From assembly GCA_000727475.1 (NCBI GenBank), contig KL647294.1, positions 3,493,452-3,557,451 of the forward strand: 64,000 bases of DNA. The letters are read 5' to 3'. The notes beneath the pieces were generated by a model that saw only the letters and a list, made by a program, of their open reading frames with translations, searched no databases and was not told the DNA's origin. The translations under genes and the position numbers were made by a program. The DNA comes from Sarcocystis neurona (taxonomy: Eukaryota > Apicomplexa > Conoidasida > Eucoccidiorida > Sarcocystidae). Each line of letters starts with the position of its first letter. Position 1 is the stretch's first letter. Shown one piece after another: positions 24,901 to 35,894 of this stretch.

Positions 24901-27900
24901 CTGCATTCTTTTCTGTTACTAGGCGTCATAGCAATATTAGTTGTGGTGTTAAGAGAAGCAAAAGAAGTGGTGCCTTTGCGCCTGCTTTTGTGCCTAAAAG
25001 TTTGAGAGCGGCAGCAGTACGTAAAGGGTGCAGGGAATACGTATGTACAAGTGCAAGTGGTTGCGTGGCAAGCCACACGTGTGCGTGTGGCATGACGTCC
25101 ATACGTGTACGTACGCATAAATGTAGGAGCATGTATTTACCGCCACCCACACACACGCGTCCATGCGCAGATACGGGCATATTTTTTTGTGTAGTCTTAC
25201 GTGTACCTGCAGGATACCCAGAATGTTATCTTCGTGAACACGTGCATGCCTCAAGAAATACATACGCGTTCTTCACTTACGCGTGTAGCCACATCTACGC
25301 TCGCAGAGATGCGCATGTACAAAATGTAGAGTCTAGTCAAATTGTCTCGCACCTCAGCGTCAATATATACTTGCGGACCAACATTCTTGTGGTCGCTGAG
25401 TGTTCCTCAGGTACCTTTAACGATACCAAACATGGTCATTCCACTGCACACTTGGGATATGAAGCCTAAGTATTTCGTGTTCGGGGGCCTCGTCTTTGTC
25501 CAGCTGACGAAGTTGTTTATGGTGAGATAAGCCGCGGGGTAGTCGCCCGTCTTCCGATACTGCTGCGGGTGCATGTGGCTCTTTTGTTAAGGTACGGTAC
25601 GTGTTCTGAGGTGGCTACTGCAGCTGCGTCATGAGTTTTTCTGTCGTGTTCTGCTCCCCCCTTCTCGTGCGTTACTTCCGTGTAGGTCTCATACATACGC
25701 TTCTACTGCTGCTGCGTGGGCTATCTCCTCCTTTATAGACACCCCTACACAAACTCCGCAGCTGCAGTGGCGCGTTTCAGCAGCCGCTGCGGCACTTTGC
25801 TTTTGTAGCGTGCGAGATAGAAAGAGTCAAATGCGTTAACGCAACTGATATTGCTTGTCTTTTTCTGCCTTCTGCTGTAGAGAAAAAGTGTCTTCCTTCC
25901 TTTGCGCATCATAGCCGCGCACGTGTAAGTGCGTTTGTGCTTCTGCTGCTTCTTTCTTTCCTGTACCGCAGCAATTGCAGATTTGTAGATGTGCCAGTCC
26001 TGCTGCAACCGTCGTCCTACTTTTCTTCTGTTTTGGAAATTCTGCCGATGCCTTCTCCCCTCTTCCAGTACCATACAACTACATATAGGTGGGGCTGCTG
26101 CTGACGCGTCTAGTCCTTCCCTTTAGCTCACGCATCTGTTATTATTATTACCGCTGCTGTCCCTTACCCTGGAGCTGGTGTAGCGCAACGGCCAGTGTTC
26201 GGGGGCTGCTGATGCCTCCGTGTCTGCTGCCGCTCCTACATCGATACCTTGCTATACTCCCAATACTAGTAGCAGTACTGCACTTACGGCTATTACCACT
26301 ACTATTATTACCAGATTGCTACTAGTGCTTTTGCCATTACGGATACTAGTGTTGCTCCTAGTGCACAAATACGTGTACGAAGTACTACTACGGGTGCAAA
26401 TGCAAGTCTTCTTACTCGTATGAACAGTGGCATCACTCTCAGTTCGTATAGAGTACTACTACTAGTGTTACTGTTCTTGATACTACTGCTACTACTACTG
26501 CCCCTGCAGCGACTACTACTCGTACGCGTACTGCTACAAGAATCGGTGTCAGAACGTCGGCCGCTGTCAGTGCTACGCCTATGTGTGTCTCCTGTTCGAT
26601 GCGAAGAACCACCGTCACTGGGCGCATCACCAAAAAGAAACAAAATGCGCTCGTTCTGCAAGCGGACGGCGCAATATTTTGCACTCTTCCCATGAGCCGA
26701 AGTACTGACATAGAAGCTAGCTGCCCAATCACTTCAGCCTTTTGCACGCGTCCGCGTCCTAGGTTGCTGATTTCTGTTACAGTTTACTCGTACAATTGTG
26801 TCTGCTATGCGACGACGATAAGCCCAGTAGTCTTTTTGCCACACCTACCGGGAACAGTGCGATAACGACTCGTCGCCACACATCAGTGACTGGTACTCAC
26901 GGGACAAGAAGCCGTACGGTTGCTATCACTGCTATCCTTATGATCACTGTAGCATCACTAGGACGATTTCTCTACCCACACGGCTACTAGGAGGAGCATT
27001 TTTTTACTATTGTGACACCTACTGGTGCGGCTCCAAGACCCTCAGCGGCTCTCCTGTTACTGCTTCTCGTTTCAAAACCCCAAGCTCGCCTCCCACTACT
27101 ACTGCTGCTGCTGCTACTACTAGCGTCACTACTGACACTATTGTAAATTCATCCCAGGTGGAATCCCCGTACCCACGAGCTCTACCATAATCATTAATGC
27201 GAGTACTACCACTACTCCCCCAATAGCAACGGCTACACGTACAAGTTCACCATACAAAAGTCACACTGTTGACGAGGGAAAGAAGACGACTACGTTGTCA
27301 AGACAGTCTCGTTAAAAATACCTTGCCGAGAACAGCTCGAATTAACAAACCTCCAAGTATGTGTGTATACACGTCAACAACTTACCAGTGCCAGCTGACA
27401 TTTGCTCGAAGGTGTGTCGCAGGCGGAACATGTAGACGATTGTATAGTGCTACCTCTGTAACACGAATGGGCGAAAAGTAAAAATGCTTGCGCGTCATTT
27501 ATACGCCTGCGGCACTGAAATATAAAACCGTTGCGGGCACGAACCAGTACCAAAAAAAGGGAAGGAGGAGAGGACGGGTGTTCAGGTCTTTATACGGCAC
27601 GCAGAGGAGGAGAACAATATCGGTAAGAAGCTGTCCGTCGTAGTGTCAGTAGGAAAGGTTTGCTTTATCTGACAGTTAAATCAACATAGGGACGAGACAT
27701 ATATATATATATACATATATATGTATAGAGAGAGAGATTTGGTACGAACCAACAGCCACGCCATAGGTCCAAATGTATACATAAAATATATGCAACCCAA
27801 TAAGTAGGTTTACGTGAGTCTGTGTCGGGGTCGCGCACTTTGTTTACGCGATATCACCTAGGATACAGTGCGGAGAAGGCTCGACATAGAAGCTTTGCTA

Positions 27901-30608
27901 CGATGACAGTTGAGTGAAAGAAGTCGAAGGGCCTTTTTCCAGAAAGCTGCGCTGCTGCCTGCTGCGGTGCAACTTTTTCAAGGAACAGGCGCGACACATG
28001 GACATACCTGCTTTCGCGTACGCGATGGCTAACCGGATGAATTTCCAGGAGAAAGAGAAAGACGAGATTATCGTGCTAAGCGTGGTACGAAAGTGCAGAA
28101 AACTTTGATGTAAAAACTCACGCTTTCTGCACATTGCGCTCTGTATTGCGACTCTCTTCCGCACTCACACAGTAGATCTCCATCAGCTCAAAAAAGAACG
28201 GTGTACACACACTGGACATATAAGCGAGTAGGCAGCCCTTCCGTGTGTATACATGCTTATTGTGGTTTCCGTTGGTAACCGATACGCGTGTAGTATACAT
28301 ATATGTGTATACATATGTATATATGTATCTACTGTGTGTGTAAGTCAGTTTTAAAATAGCCCATGCGTATTACATGTCTCATTAAACGCGTAGATATATG
28401 CACACTTACGTACATATACGTATATACGTATGTATTCTCTGAATGCGCGTGTGTCTATATCACCCGTTGTAGATTACCTGGTAGTCTGCCTGTACGTAGG
28501 TGTTTATGTACGTATGAGGCTGACCGTAAATGTGAAACGACACAGAAATAAGTATACATGTGTACGTAGGAACGAATGTGGACGTGTATACTGATATGCG
28601 CCCTGGGTAAGTATGTGTCTCTTCGCCCTTACATATGTGAATATCTGTGTCTACACAAATGTCAACGTGTATATATACGCATGGACACACTTCGCAAGCA
28701 CGCGCATACATACGTATATACGTATATCTATACACATATGTGTGTATTCATTTACACTTTCTGGTGATGTGGGCCCTGAGAAGAAACAGGTGTGTGCTCG
28801 TGCGTCGCGCTGGTGCGGAGGCACGCGTATGCACCTTCACATGCTGCCACCCAGGCGTATGTTAAAAGCGTGTCTCTGCTTTATTAGGTGCGTGTTTCGT
28901 TATTGTTATAAAAACTTCTATGTAGACCTCTGCGTACGTCTCTTCGTGTCTCTCTAAATGTATATAATTATGGGTTACGACGTGATGCTTTCCCACTCGG
29001 TCTATCGGAGATAATGTCTGTTCGTAATGTTCCCTGGGTGTTCTGCATCCCCTCTGAGTTATTCAACTGCTAAGCGTGGCAGATGCATATAAACGCAACA
29101 TATATATATATATATATATATGTACGTATATATATATATATATATGGGCACGCATCTGCGTATATGATTCTGTCTCCTCGTACGTTTGCATGTATAGGTT
29201 GATGAGTAAGGTGTGCGTCGTGCTGTTTGGCGTGTGTGTATGGCGGTGTATACATAGATATATATAAACATACGTCTGTATGCGTTTTGTCTCTCGCCAT
29301 ATGTGTTAGTGACATTTTTGCGGTTCTGGTGGCTTTGTTCATCGTGTACTCAACTGTACGCGCGTACGCTAGCGTTTGCACTAGTTGCTGCGTGTGTGCG
29401 TATTGTTGTACTTACAGAATCAAGTCCTTCTAAACGCTCTCGCTTCACTTGTGTCCGCACGCTCACATAATCAAGTCAAATATCGCAGAATTGAAAGCTT
29501 GCCGTGGCAGGAAGTTCAACGTTGTGAATTTATGACACCTGTATTTAAGGAGGTTAGGTTTTCTTCTCTACGTCCCTGAGTACGTGATCTATTCGATGAG
29601 GGAGCTGTACATACATATACGTATATATATATATATATGTATATACGTGCAGCCATACAGCACGTTGCTAATACATGTTTACAGAGAGGTGGACAAGTGC
29701 GTGCGTGACGTGTAATACGCAAGACCTCTCTAGCATGACTATAAATAGAACAACTATGTGACTGTTGCCCGAGTAATGATATATCCCCCGAGGAAAGTCT
29801 CATCACCAACCGTCTGCCTTTGACTCTTCATGTTTTTCCATTTGAAGGTGTGAATTCAAATCGTATACCTGCGCGCATCTAGTGGAGTGTATACACACAC
29901 ATTGTACATTATGTATCAAGAAACACCTCTGTCTCTCCACGTCTTCATATATTCGTATGAAATATATTAGATTCGAAGACGAGCCGCTGATCCCTTGGAA
30001 CAAAAATGGTGTGACTGTGGGCTCCACCCTGGTTACACGATGTGTCCCCGTTTATCACATTTCTATATATATATACACATACATATATATTTCATAGACG
30101 TTCGTATTCAAAGATATATTTCGTACACATTTGAACACACACGTTCACAGAAGAAAGAATATCCTGGTTTCCTTTCTGTCTGCCAGGTGTCTGTGCGTGA
30201 GGACATAGACACAACTGCTTTATGTATGTGTGTGTATTTTCGTGTATACGCCATTCGAAACGTCAGGAGCAATATAAGCTCTATCAACACTCGCTGTCGT
30301 ATTGTTTGTAAAGGCATTTATTCGCGTATACAGGGGTATTATACGCGCATATTGTATACACACTCGTGTGCATACACCTACACATCCATATGATAGATAG
30401 AGGTACATGTCCTCGAAAGCAAATCGCACGTGTGGACCTTGCCTCCAACGGTAAGTCTGTTTCTGGTGCAGCTGTCCCGCGTGTGGAGTGAGTGGACGTA
30501 TCTGCGTACGCTTTTACATAATCCACGCATATATGAGTGTATACATTTGTCCATGTGCCTGAGACTTTAGACCTCTCTCTCTGTCTTAGTTTCTTCTTTT
30601 CTCTCTCC

Positions 30609-30640
<32 letters not shown>

Positions 30641-31014
30641 GCGTACATGTGTACACGTTCCTACAGAGAAACAGATATGTGTGATTGTGTAAGTAGGTGA
30701 GGTGACTGCTAAGACGAGACTCACATTGTGTCTTTTGCTTTAAATTTGCTCTTTAGATCCTTCCTTCGGAACTCACCATAGGATACACCTACACGCCTTC
30801 GGTGGTGCGTAAGGTCCAGGGACACGACGTTCGCAACTTCGAAGAAATGGTGCGACTGGTAGAACAATGCACCGATCCCTTTCTGGAATTTGTTGTAGAG
30901 TCGGAGTGTTGTAAAGAAATACCGATTGTTTTAGACAGAGAAAAGGCCGTGGAACTTAACCCAAAGATCCATGAACAGCACGGCATACCACGAGATCGGT
31001 CCCTTTTTCTCTAG
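16673..31014 (+). CDS. DegP/HtrA-like serine protease, seven exons (Deg9-type, two PDZ regions)
   Basis: Spliced reading: 16673-18392, 20029-20616, 22425-22455, 23571-23673, 25411-25521, 27983-28084, 30757-31014. Total 2,913 bases, 970 codons plus TAG; every intron phase matches. The N-terminus has a hydrophobic stretch (residues 18-31, FFAVLLCAYSFI) that could be a signal peptide or anchor. Then come about 320 residues of low-complexity Ala/Ser/Glu/Pro sequence with no domain. The trypsin-like domain spans roughly 356-572, with catalytic His402 (TNGHLV), Asp433 (HDCDLALI) and Ser511 (NPGNSGGPAL). PDZ-like sequence follows (GFKVGDVLLAVDGID, DDGTVPFR), then the Deg9-type C-terminal half (KYFVFGGLVFVQL; IVLSVILPSELTIGY; EMVRLVEQC). 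The family degrades or refolds damaged proteins without ATP. Apicomplexan members are reported from rhoptry or mitochondrion, and the location here is not decided by the sequence. The start is the first ATG of the exon frame and precedes the hydrophobic segment. No operon-like neighbours. Very sure of the family; exon edges are less certain at exon 6. Confidence 0.93.
18393..20028 (+). other. DegP-like gene intron 1 with a 93-base tandem duplication
   Basis: 1,636 bases. A unit starting ACAGGTCCTC at 18461 repeats at 18554 (period 93, two copies to about 18646); the shared core is ACATACACGTGTACAGGCTC followed by TTACCTATGT. The 3' third (19370-20020) is strongly pyrimidine-rich on the plus strand and leads into the exon 2 acceptor. 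Open frames here are not supported as exons. Confidence 0.7.
20029..20616 (+). CDS. DegP-like protease, exon 2: first PDZ with a long insertion
   Basis: The acceptor is TTCCTTAG|GC after a strong pyrimidine tract; G|GC restores Gly574. It reads GMKEYKKLTS, then the family segment GITATGVIVIAVDS, and ends in MGFKVGDVLLAVDGI. Between them, residues about 634-735 are an insertion of Pro/Ala-rich, then Gln/Glu/Lys-rich sequence, which splits the PDZ fold. The donor is GCATCG|GTGCGT in phase 1, and joining to exon 3 gives the family-like VDGIDVADDGTVPFR. Confidence 0.88.
20617..22424 (+). other. DegP-like gene intron 2
   Basis: 1,808 bases starting GTGCGT and ending in a T8-CAG acceptor. It holds a (CTAT)n/(TA)n cluster at 20898-20937, a (TA)n run at 21219-21241, another at 21917-21934, and otherwise alternating purine-pyrimidine sequence. 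No gene seen. Confidence 0.65.
22425..22455 (+). CDS. DegP-like protease, exon 3 (31-base micro-exon)
   Basis: Only 31 bases between introns of 1,808 and 1,115 bases. The acceptor is TTTTTTTTCAG|AT and the donor CATTCAG|GTTAGC. It encodes DVADDGTVPFR, the most conserved PDZ strand of Deg9-type proteases (family form: A-DDGTVPFR). It enters in phase 1 and leaves in phase 2, matching both neighbours exactly. Confidence 0.85.
22456..23570 (+). other. DegP-like gene intron 3
   Basis: 1,115 bases starting GTTAGC. It includes (CA)n runs at 22530-22543 and 22919-22938 and (TA)n runs near 23018-23040 and 23213-23234. No coding signal beyond chance open frames. Confidence 0.65.
23571..23673 (+). CDS. 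DegP-like protease, exon 4: end of first PDZ
   Basis: The acceptor is TTGCTGCAG|A, and AG|A restores Arg779/780 of the VPFRGMER junction. It encodes GMERNQLEYTLVDRF and then ATALVLRDGKLMNII, matching the family pattern (ERI-F-YLVS...G--A---V-RDGK). The donor is ATC|GTAGGT in phase 0. Confidence 0.83.
23674..25410 (+). other. DegP-like gene intron 4
   Basis: 1,737 bases starting GTAGGT. Mixed composition, with fewer TA runs than its neighbours and a small GTAGCAG-type triplet patch around 24450-24480. A 136-codon frame at 23998-24405 lies inside it, has no recognised domain and no phase-compatible links. Confidence 0.6.
25411..25521 (+). CDS. DegP-like protease, exon 5: inter-PDZ strand
   Basis: The acceptor is TTCCTCAG|GTA and the donor ATG|GTGAGA, phase 0 at both ends, 37 codons. 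It carries VPLTIPNMVIPLHTWD and KYFVFGGLVFVQLTKLFM. The latter is the diagnostic Deg9-type motif (PSYFIFGGLVFVPLT in relatives). Confidence 0.87.
25522..27982 (+). other. DegP-like gene intron 5, containing a TAC/CTA triplet block
   Basis: 2,461 bases starting GTGAGA. From about 26090 to 27250 it is a degenerate triplet tract dominated by TAC, CTA, ACT and CTG units. It is much diverged yet still visibly three-periodic. Open frames through it read as Leu-, Thr- or Val-rich sequence and are artefacts of the repeat. A (TA)n run and GAGAGAGA lie at 27698-27736. Confidence 0.65.
27983..28084 (+). CDS. DegP-like protease, exon 6: second PDZ start
   Basis: Phase-0 exon of 34 codons, reading EQARHMDIPAFAYAMANRMN and ending DEIIVLSV. 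The latter joins exon 7 to give VLSVILPSEL, like the family VLSQVL. The donor is GTG|GTACGA. The acceptor is the least certain edge. CTTTTTCAAG|GAA at 27982 has a pyrimidine tract and the right phase. CAG|GCG at 27988 also fits. The stronger-looking CCTTTTTCCAG at 27942 gives the wrong phase. Confidence 0.72.
28085..30756 (+). other. DegP-like gene intron 6
   Basis: 2,672 bases, the longest intron in the window, starting GTACGA and ending CTCTTTAG. It is dominated by TATATA, GTATAC and ACGTATA segments, with long (TA)n runs at 29098-29146, a second cluster at 29616-29640, and a (CT)n-(TA)n junction at 30590-30641. No exon-like sequence was recognised. Confidence 0.6.
30757..31014 (+). CDS. 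DegP-like protease, exon 7: C-terminus
   Basis: The acceptor is TTTGCTCTTTAG|ATC in phase 0. It encodes ILPSELTIGYTYTPSVVRKV, then GHDVRNFEEMVRLVEQC and IVLDREKA, and ends GIPRDRSLFL followed by TAG at 31012-31014. These are conserved C-terminal blocks of Deg9-like proteases, so the gene end is well fixed. Confidence 0.92.
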   Translation: MLPSELTIGYTYTPSVVRKVQGHDVRNFEEMVRLVEQCTDPFLEFVVESECCKEIPIVLDREKAVELNPKIHEQHGIPRDRSLFL

Positions 31015-34000
31015 AAGCGCTGCGTCTTCCAAGTGGATTTTAAGTACAAAAAACTCCTTGCAGAGCGAAGAATTAGCTCCTGCGAAGAATAAAATCAAAC
31101 CGCGTCTGGCGCAGCTTCTGCAGAAGTGGTCGTAGGGAAACAGAAAAGCGTGCTCTGCACCAAAGCAGGCGCGAAGAAGATTCAGTGTCGCTGTTTTCGC
31201 TCACCTGACTGCCCGCTTCCGCTTTTGAAACACATTTGCATATTTCTTCGAACCCGTCAGCGCTGAGTAAATAAGACGTCGTATGTTCGTGCAGACGCCA
31301 CGTGCGAAGTTTGAGACGTTCTCCTTTACGTGGAGCAGTTCGTGCTTTGCGAAACTTATAAACGACGTCAATAGTACAACTAATATTATCAGCTCAGTGC
31401 AAAAAAGGCTCCTTGAGTTCGCAACACAAATGCGGAAAACACACAGAGGTGTGAGACGAAAGACAGTCTACGCTGCAGCCCTAGTTCCACTACCCGAAGT
31501 GGATCTCATGCATACAACTCCACGTCTTTTGGTAAAGCGGGGTAATACAGTCTGCAGGGGTGTGGGGTTTGCATCAATGGGCATGTGTGTGTAGAAATGT
31601 GTACGTCACGGAACATAATGAATGCGCACACACTAATGCGTGTATGTACTTAATCATAGTGCAGGCGATACATATATCTATGAGGCTCTATACAGGCTGC
31701 ACAGTTTCCTCTGAAACGGTAGATCTAGTAGAAGCTAGAGGCTCTTCTATGAAAAGAACTTAACCAATCGGACCTTTCGGTTCACCTAATTGATATTGTA
31801 CAGACCTAGTGCACGTTTCTCTAAGAGCAACAGGGCTGCTGCAGCCCGCATGATATCCCCCGAACCAGAGAGCAGACCGTCCTACTTATGGAGGTTCAGG
31901 CCGTCCGTCAATACAAGCCACAGTCCATCCTCCTATAGAAAAGACCAGAAGAAGGCTGCAAGGCCTGTCGTCGAAGCGAACAGACAGAAGAACCTGCAAG
32001 TGTTCTTGTCGAACACAGCGTGACGGTAATGCTACAAGCATCTGACTACTGGCTGACTCGATAGCGGCTGTAGGATTTCCGCCAGTAGGAGATCTAGCTC
32101 GCTTCGGGCCGTTCTTGAATCTCGAAGCTACGCAGGACTGCTGGCCTCCGGCTACGAGAAAAGCGTAGGGAAGCTGCTAGCCTTTCACTACTATGATAAT
32201 ATACAATGTGTAAGCACACCCGTACTACAGCGGGACAGTCGATGTCGGATACAAGTGTTTCGTTGATGTGAGACTTAGTGACGCATGAGGCTGGCCTATT
32301 CCCAACAGTAGTCGGTGTAAAAGTGGTTAGGTGGATGCCGTAAGATAAGGTGCAAGTGTGCCTGTATCAGTAGAATTGAGGACATTGCACTGACGAGAGG
32401 TAGATCGGAAAGTAGACACACAGTCCGCAGAGGCGCCGCCAGCCTCTGCTTTTTCGCGTTTTTTTCAAGGAAAGACAAAATTTGTACGTGGGGGGACTGG
32501 GAAACGAAAAGAGGGTTCAAAGCAAGCTTGTTCCTTCTCTGCACCTCGAGCGGTGCAGGTCTCGAGTTGGTGGTTGTGCCAGCAGTCCTCCGCGGCGACA
32601 CTGTGAACCCACCAATCAGGAACGGAGGCGAAAGGAAGGTCGAATAGTAACGCGTTCAGCCTGTCTATTCACTCTGCAGCGTAGCCGTACGTGTCGTGCT
32701 GCCCGTGCTGTTGGGCTTGCCGCTGCTCGGAAAACACCTTGGCATTGAAACAAGGGGAGCGTCTTGTACCGGGACAATAAGGAGAGTCGGTCGACGCGTA
32801 AAGACTTGCGTGGCAGTTATGCATTTGCGAGATTGATATAGAAGGTGTATTTCGTCGGGTGGACGAAGTGGGGATCTGTCGATAAGGAGCATGCGTGGAA
32901 TCACGAAAATCAATCACACAAACGATGTGCCTCGGAAGACAACGTTGGTGGAGAAACGAAAAAGCTGAGGCTGTTGAACCCAAGTGCACCACAGTGTGAG
33001 TTGCAGGACAGCAGCAGCTGTATTATAGTCGGAAGAGGCGTAACTGTAGTATACTGAGGGAGTAAAGAAATAATAGAGAGCGAAAGAGGCTGACGGGTAT
33101 GCTAGAAGGTGTCCGTCAAAAATAGGTCGACAGACTGAAAAACAGATAAGGAGCCTAATAGATAACTTACATGGCTGCACGAGCAAAGGTACCTACGTTA
33201 TTATGGGGAGGTGAAGGTGGTGTCAGTGCCGTTGTGCATGAACTGAAACGTTGCGGAGCAAACTCAAGCAAACTGATAACGAATACCTGAGTTTTTTGTG
33301 TGCCTTGTCTTCTTGGACGGCGGCACTTCCAGCTTTACGTCCGACAAAGGCCGTTCCCGAATCGACGGCGGCGCGAATTCGAGCAAAACTCTGGTCATAT
33401 GGAAATTCAGAGTCTCCTAGCGGAAAAACGTTTTTGAAATTCAGTGGCCTCGACAAAAATTTGCTGTTTTACGAAATGACATGTTCACCGTGGCCGGGCA
33501 GAAGAGTAATGCTACGATTTCGTGTCACATTCACTGCGGAGTTACAGGGTCTCGGGTAGCAGGAACTGCAGGTCGTGTGTAGATCTCGTTGTGATTGGCA
33601 TCTTCACTTGCAATCATATCCTTGCCACTCCTTGTTATGTCGCCATGCTTGCCCTTCGTGTTGTAATTAGAATCGTTAATAGTATTATTATTACTACTAT
33701 CGGACTTTTACTCTTTTCTGTACTGCACTGTAACTAAAGCGCGCATTTGCAGCTTAAACCATCACTCGTGGCGTCTAAGGTGAATCCCGGATCATCAGTG
33801 CAGTGGGCTGCCAAATCGTTAGTTTAGCAGTAACCGTCCTACTAAAAGCGTCAGCTAACTGAAAAAACAAGCAAGGAAGGCCAGCGATTATAGTTCACCT
33901 ATGAACCAGGTGTTATGCGTCACCGCGTAGTACAAACGGGAAGCTGAACTGCTGGTAGACATGTCACGGCGTCGAGTGTATCCGGAAAAGCCCTGTATCC

Positions 34001-35652
34001 ACTCCATCATCAAAGAAACGACTCTTTTCCACTGGTGCTGGGATCGACGGCCTGAGGTCTTTCACGTACTGTGGCTATACACAAATAGCTGAACTCTTCT
34101 TCCACATGAGTATACAGGTATAGGCATACACAGATTTGTATACGCAACTATATATATATATATATGTACATACAGAGAGAGAGAGACACGTTAGCTGGGT
34201 CAGCCGCACAGCGCTGACCGAAAGTGGACTTTCCTGTTCCATGAAACTGTCACTGTGTTTTTGTGTTCGAACGCTGGGAATGATTTCCTGAAAAGAGGCG
34301 TCCACGTACAAAAAAAAACGCACCACAATGTGCATGATTACAACTCCGGTTTTTCTGTAGTAAAAAAACAATATTTGAGGCCGTCACACTGCTTTGATCG
34401 TTTTGTGTACCATTTACAGAATGAAACACATTCAGGATTTCCCCACAGATATAAACAGATCTTTGTACGTCCTGCATCCACTCACGCATGGATTGAGTTA
34501 TCGTCCTACCTAGACACTTATATATATATATATACGTATATACATGTGTAAACATGTATATGTGTTCTTGACGCGCGGGTATACACAGGCGGACGTGCCC
34601 TTTGTATATACATATATATATATACATATACGTACTATGAATACGTATCTTTGTACGTCTTCGTGCGCCGATGTACATCGATGCACGTGTCCTTTAGATA
34701 TTTATACATATATGTATGAGGTTGCTACGGGGGCGTAGGCACGATCACTCAGCTTACGCAGCATAGTGCAGCCACAGAGACACTTGGTGACCATTCGCGC
34801 TACTGGGCGCTGCGTGTCCTTGTCAGAATAGAAAGATGTACTATGCACGTTGTACGTTTGGAAGCGTATCTCGACTATTTTTTCCACCCTAAACGTACGT
34901 GTCATACCTCGCATATATAAGTACACACACAAACACACATACACACGCGCACACACACAAACGCATGTGCATATATATATATAGGTATACATACACACGT
35001 GTAGAATTACACGTGTATGCTTGCACCAGTGTATGTGTGCGTGAGTCAGTAGTCACGTGCATTCCAATCAACGTGTCTTTTGTGGAGAGATTATGTCGGA
35101 AGCAAGAAGCATTCATGTTACTCCCTGTTCTACACACATGTATATTTTTTTTCAAGTATCTCTTTCAAACATACCCCTACGCAGGCATACGCAGTGGGAG
35201 TGTTATCCATGTATGCACACATATATGAAAAGAGAAGGAGTAGGAGAGCCAAACACATGTGCTCTCACGTGTCATCACACGTATGCATAGACCAATGCAT
35301 ATATCCACAGTAAGTATCTGAGCCGTAGAAAATCTAATCCTTTGATACATTAACGTCAATCAGAACGTCTGTGTTTGAGGTCTACACACCTACATAGGTG
35401 AACACAAACATAAGTCTTCACCTACACTCACCAGCTATCAACTACAAATACAAAGACATGAACTACATTTAGAATTACACGGTCCTCCGCCGCGTCCCTG
35501 CCCCTCTTCTTTTCTCTTTACATATACACACGTGTTCCTGCCCTGTCTTCTTCCGTCTTTCTATCTTTCTCTGCATAAAACGTGTACACCTATACATATG
35601 TTCACTCATATATATATATACATACACACACAAAACGGTGTGTGTGCGGAAA
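31015..35652. other. Intergenic stretch between the convergent DegP-like and b5 reductase genes
   Basis: 4.6 kb without a recognisable gene. Bases 31015-34050 are fairly balanced, non-repetitive sequence with several short open frames (102 codons at 33251-33559 plus, 103 at 31283-31594 plus), none familiar. Bases 34080-35640 revert to TATATA/CACGTG-type sequence. Both 3' untranslated regions must lie here; an undetected small gene in the non-repetitive half is possible. Confidence 0.45.
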
Positions 35653-35894
35653 CTAGAAATTGAGAATAGATTCTTTGGCGTATCCGAATTCGAGCAGATC
35701 TCGTTTGCAGCAGCTGACCATGACGGGGGATCCGCAGACAAAAATCAGTGTATCTGCAGCAGGAGGGGGCATGGTTCTTTCAATCATCCGTCTATCAATA
35801 AAACCCTGAAAGGACGGCCAAGAAGAAGAAGCTGCTGCCACCGTGTAATGCACCTGCAGCTGATCTCTGTGCTGCTCCGCCAGCGCGTCAAGCT
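35653..35894 (-). CDS. Cytochrome b5 reductase, exon 4: C-terminus
   Basis: The acceptor is TCCTTTGCAG|AG, and G|AG restores Glu. It begins [19 protein letters not shown] and continues [27 protein letters not shown] and [14 protein letters not shown], with the TAG stop at 35655-35653. The order and spacing match the C-terminal NADH lobe of the family. Confidence 0.9.

Noticed and set aside
27931..27942. CCTTTTTCCAG as the acceptor of DegP-like exon 6
   Set aside because: A strong-looking site, but it enters in phase 2 whereas exon 5 ends in phase 0; the site at 27982 keeps the frame.
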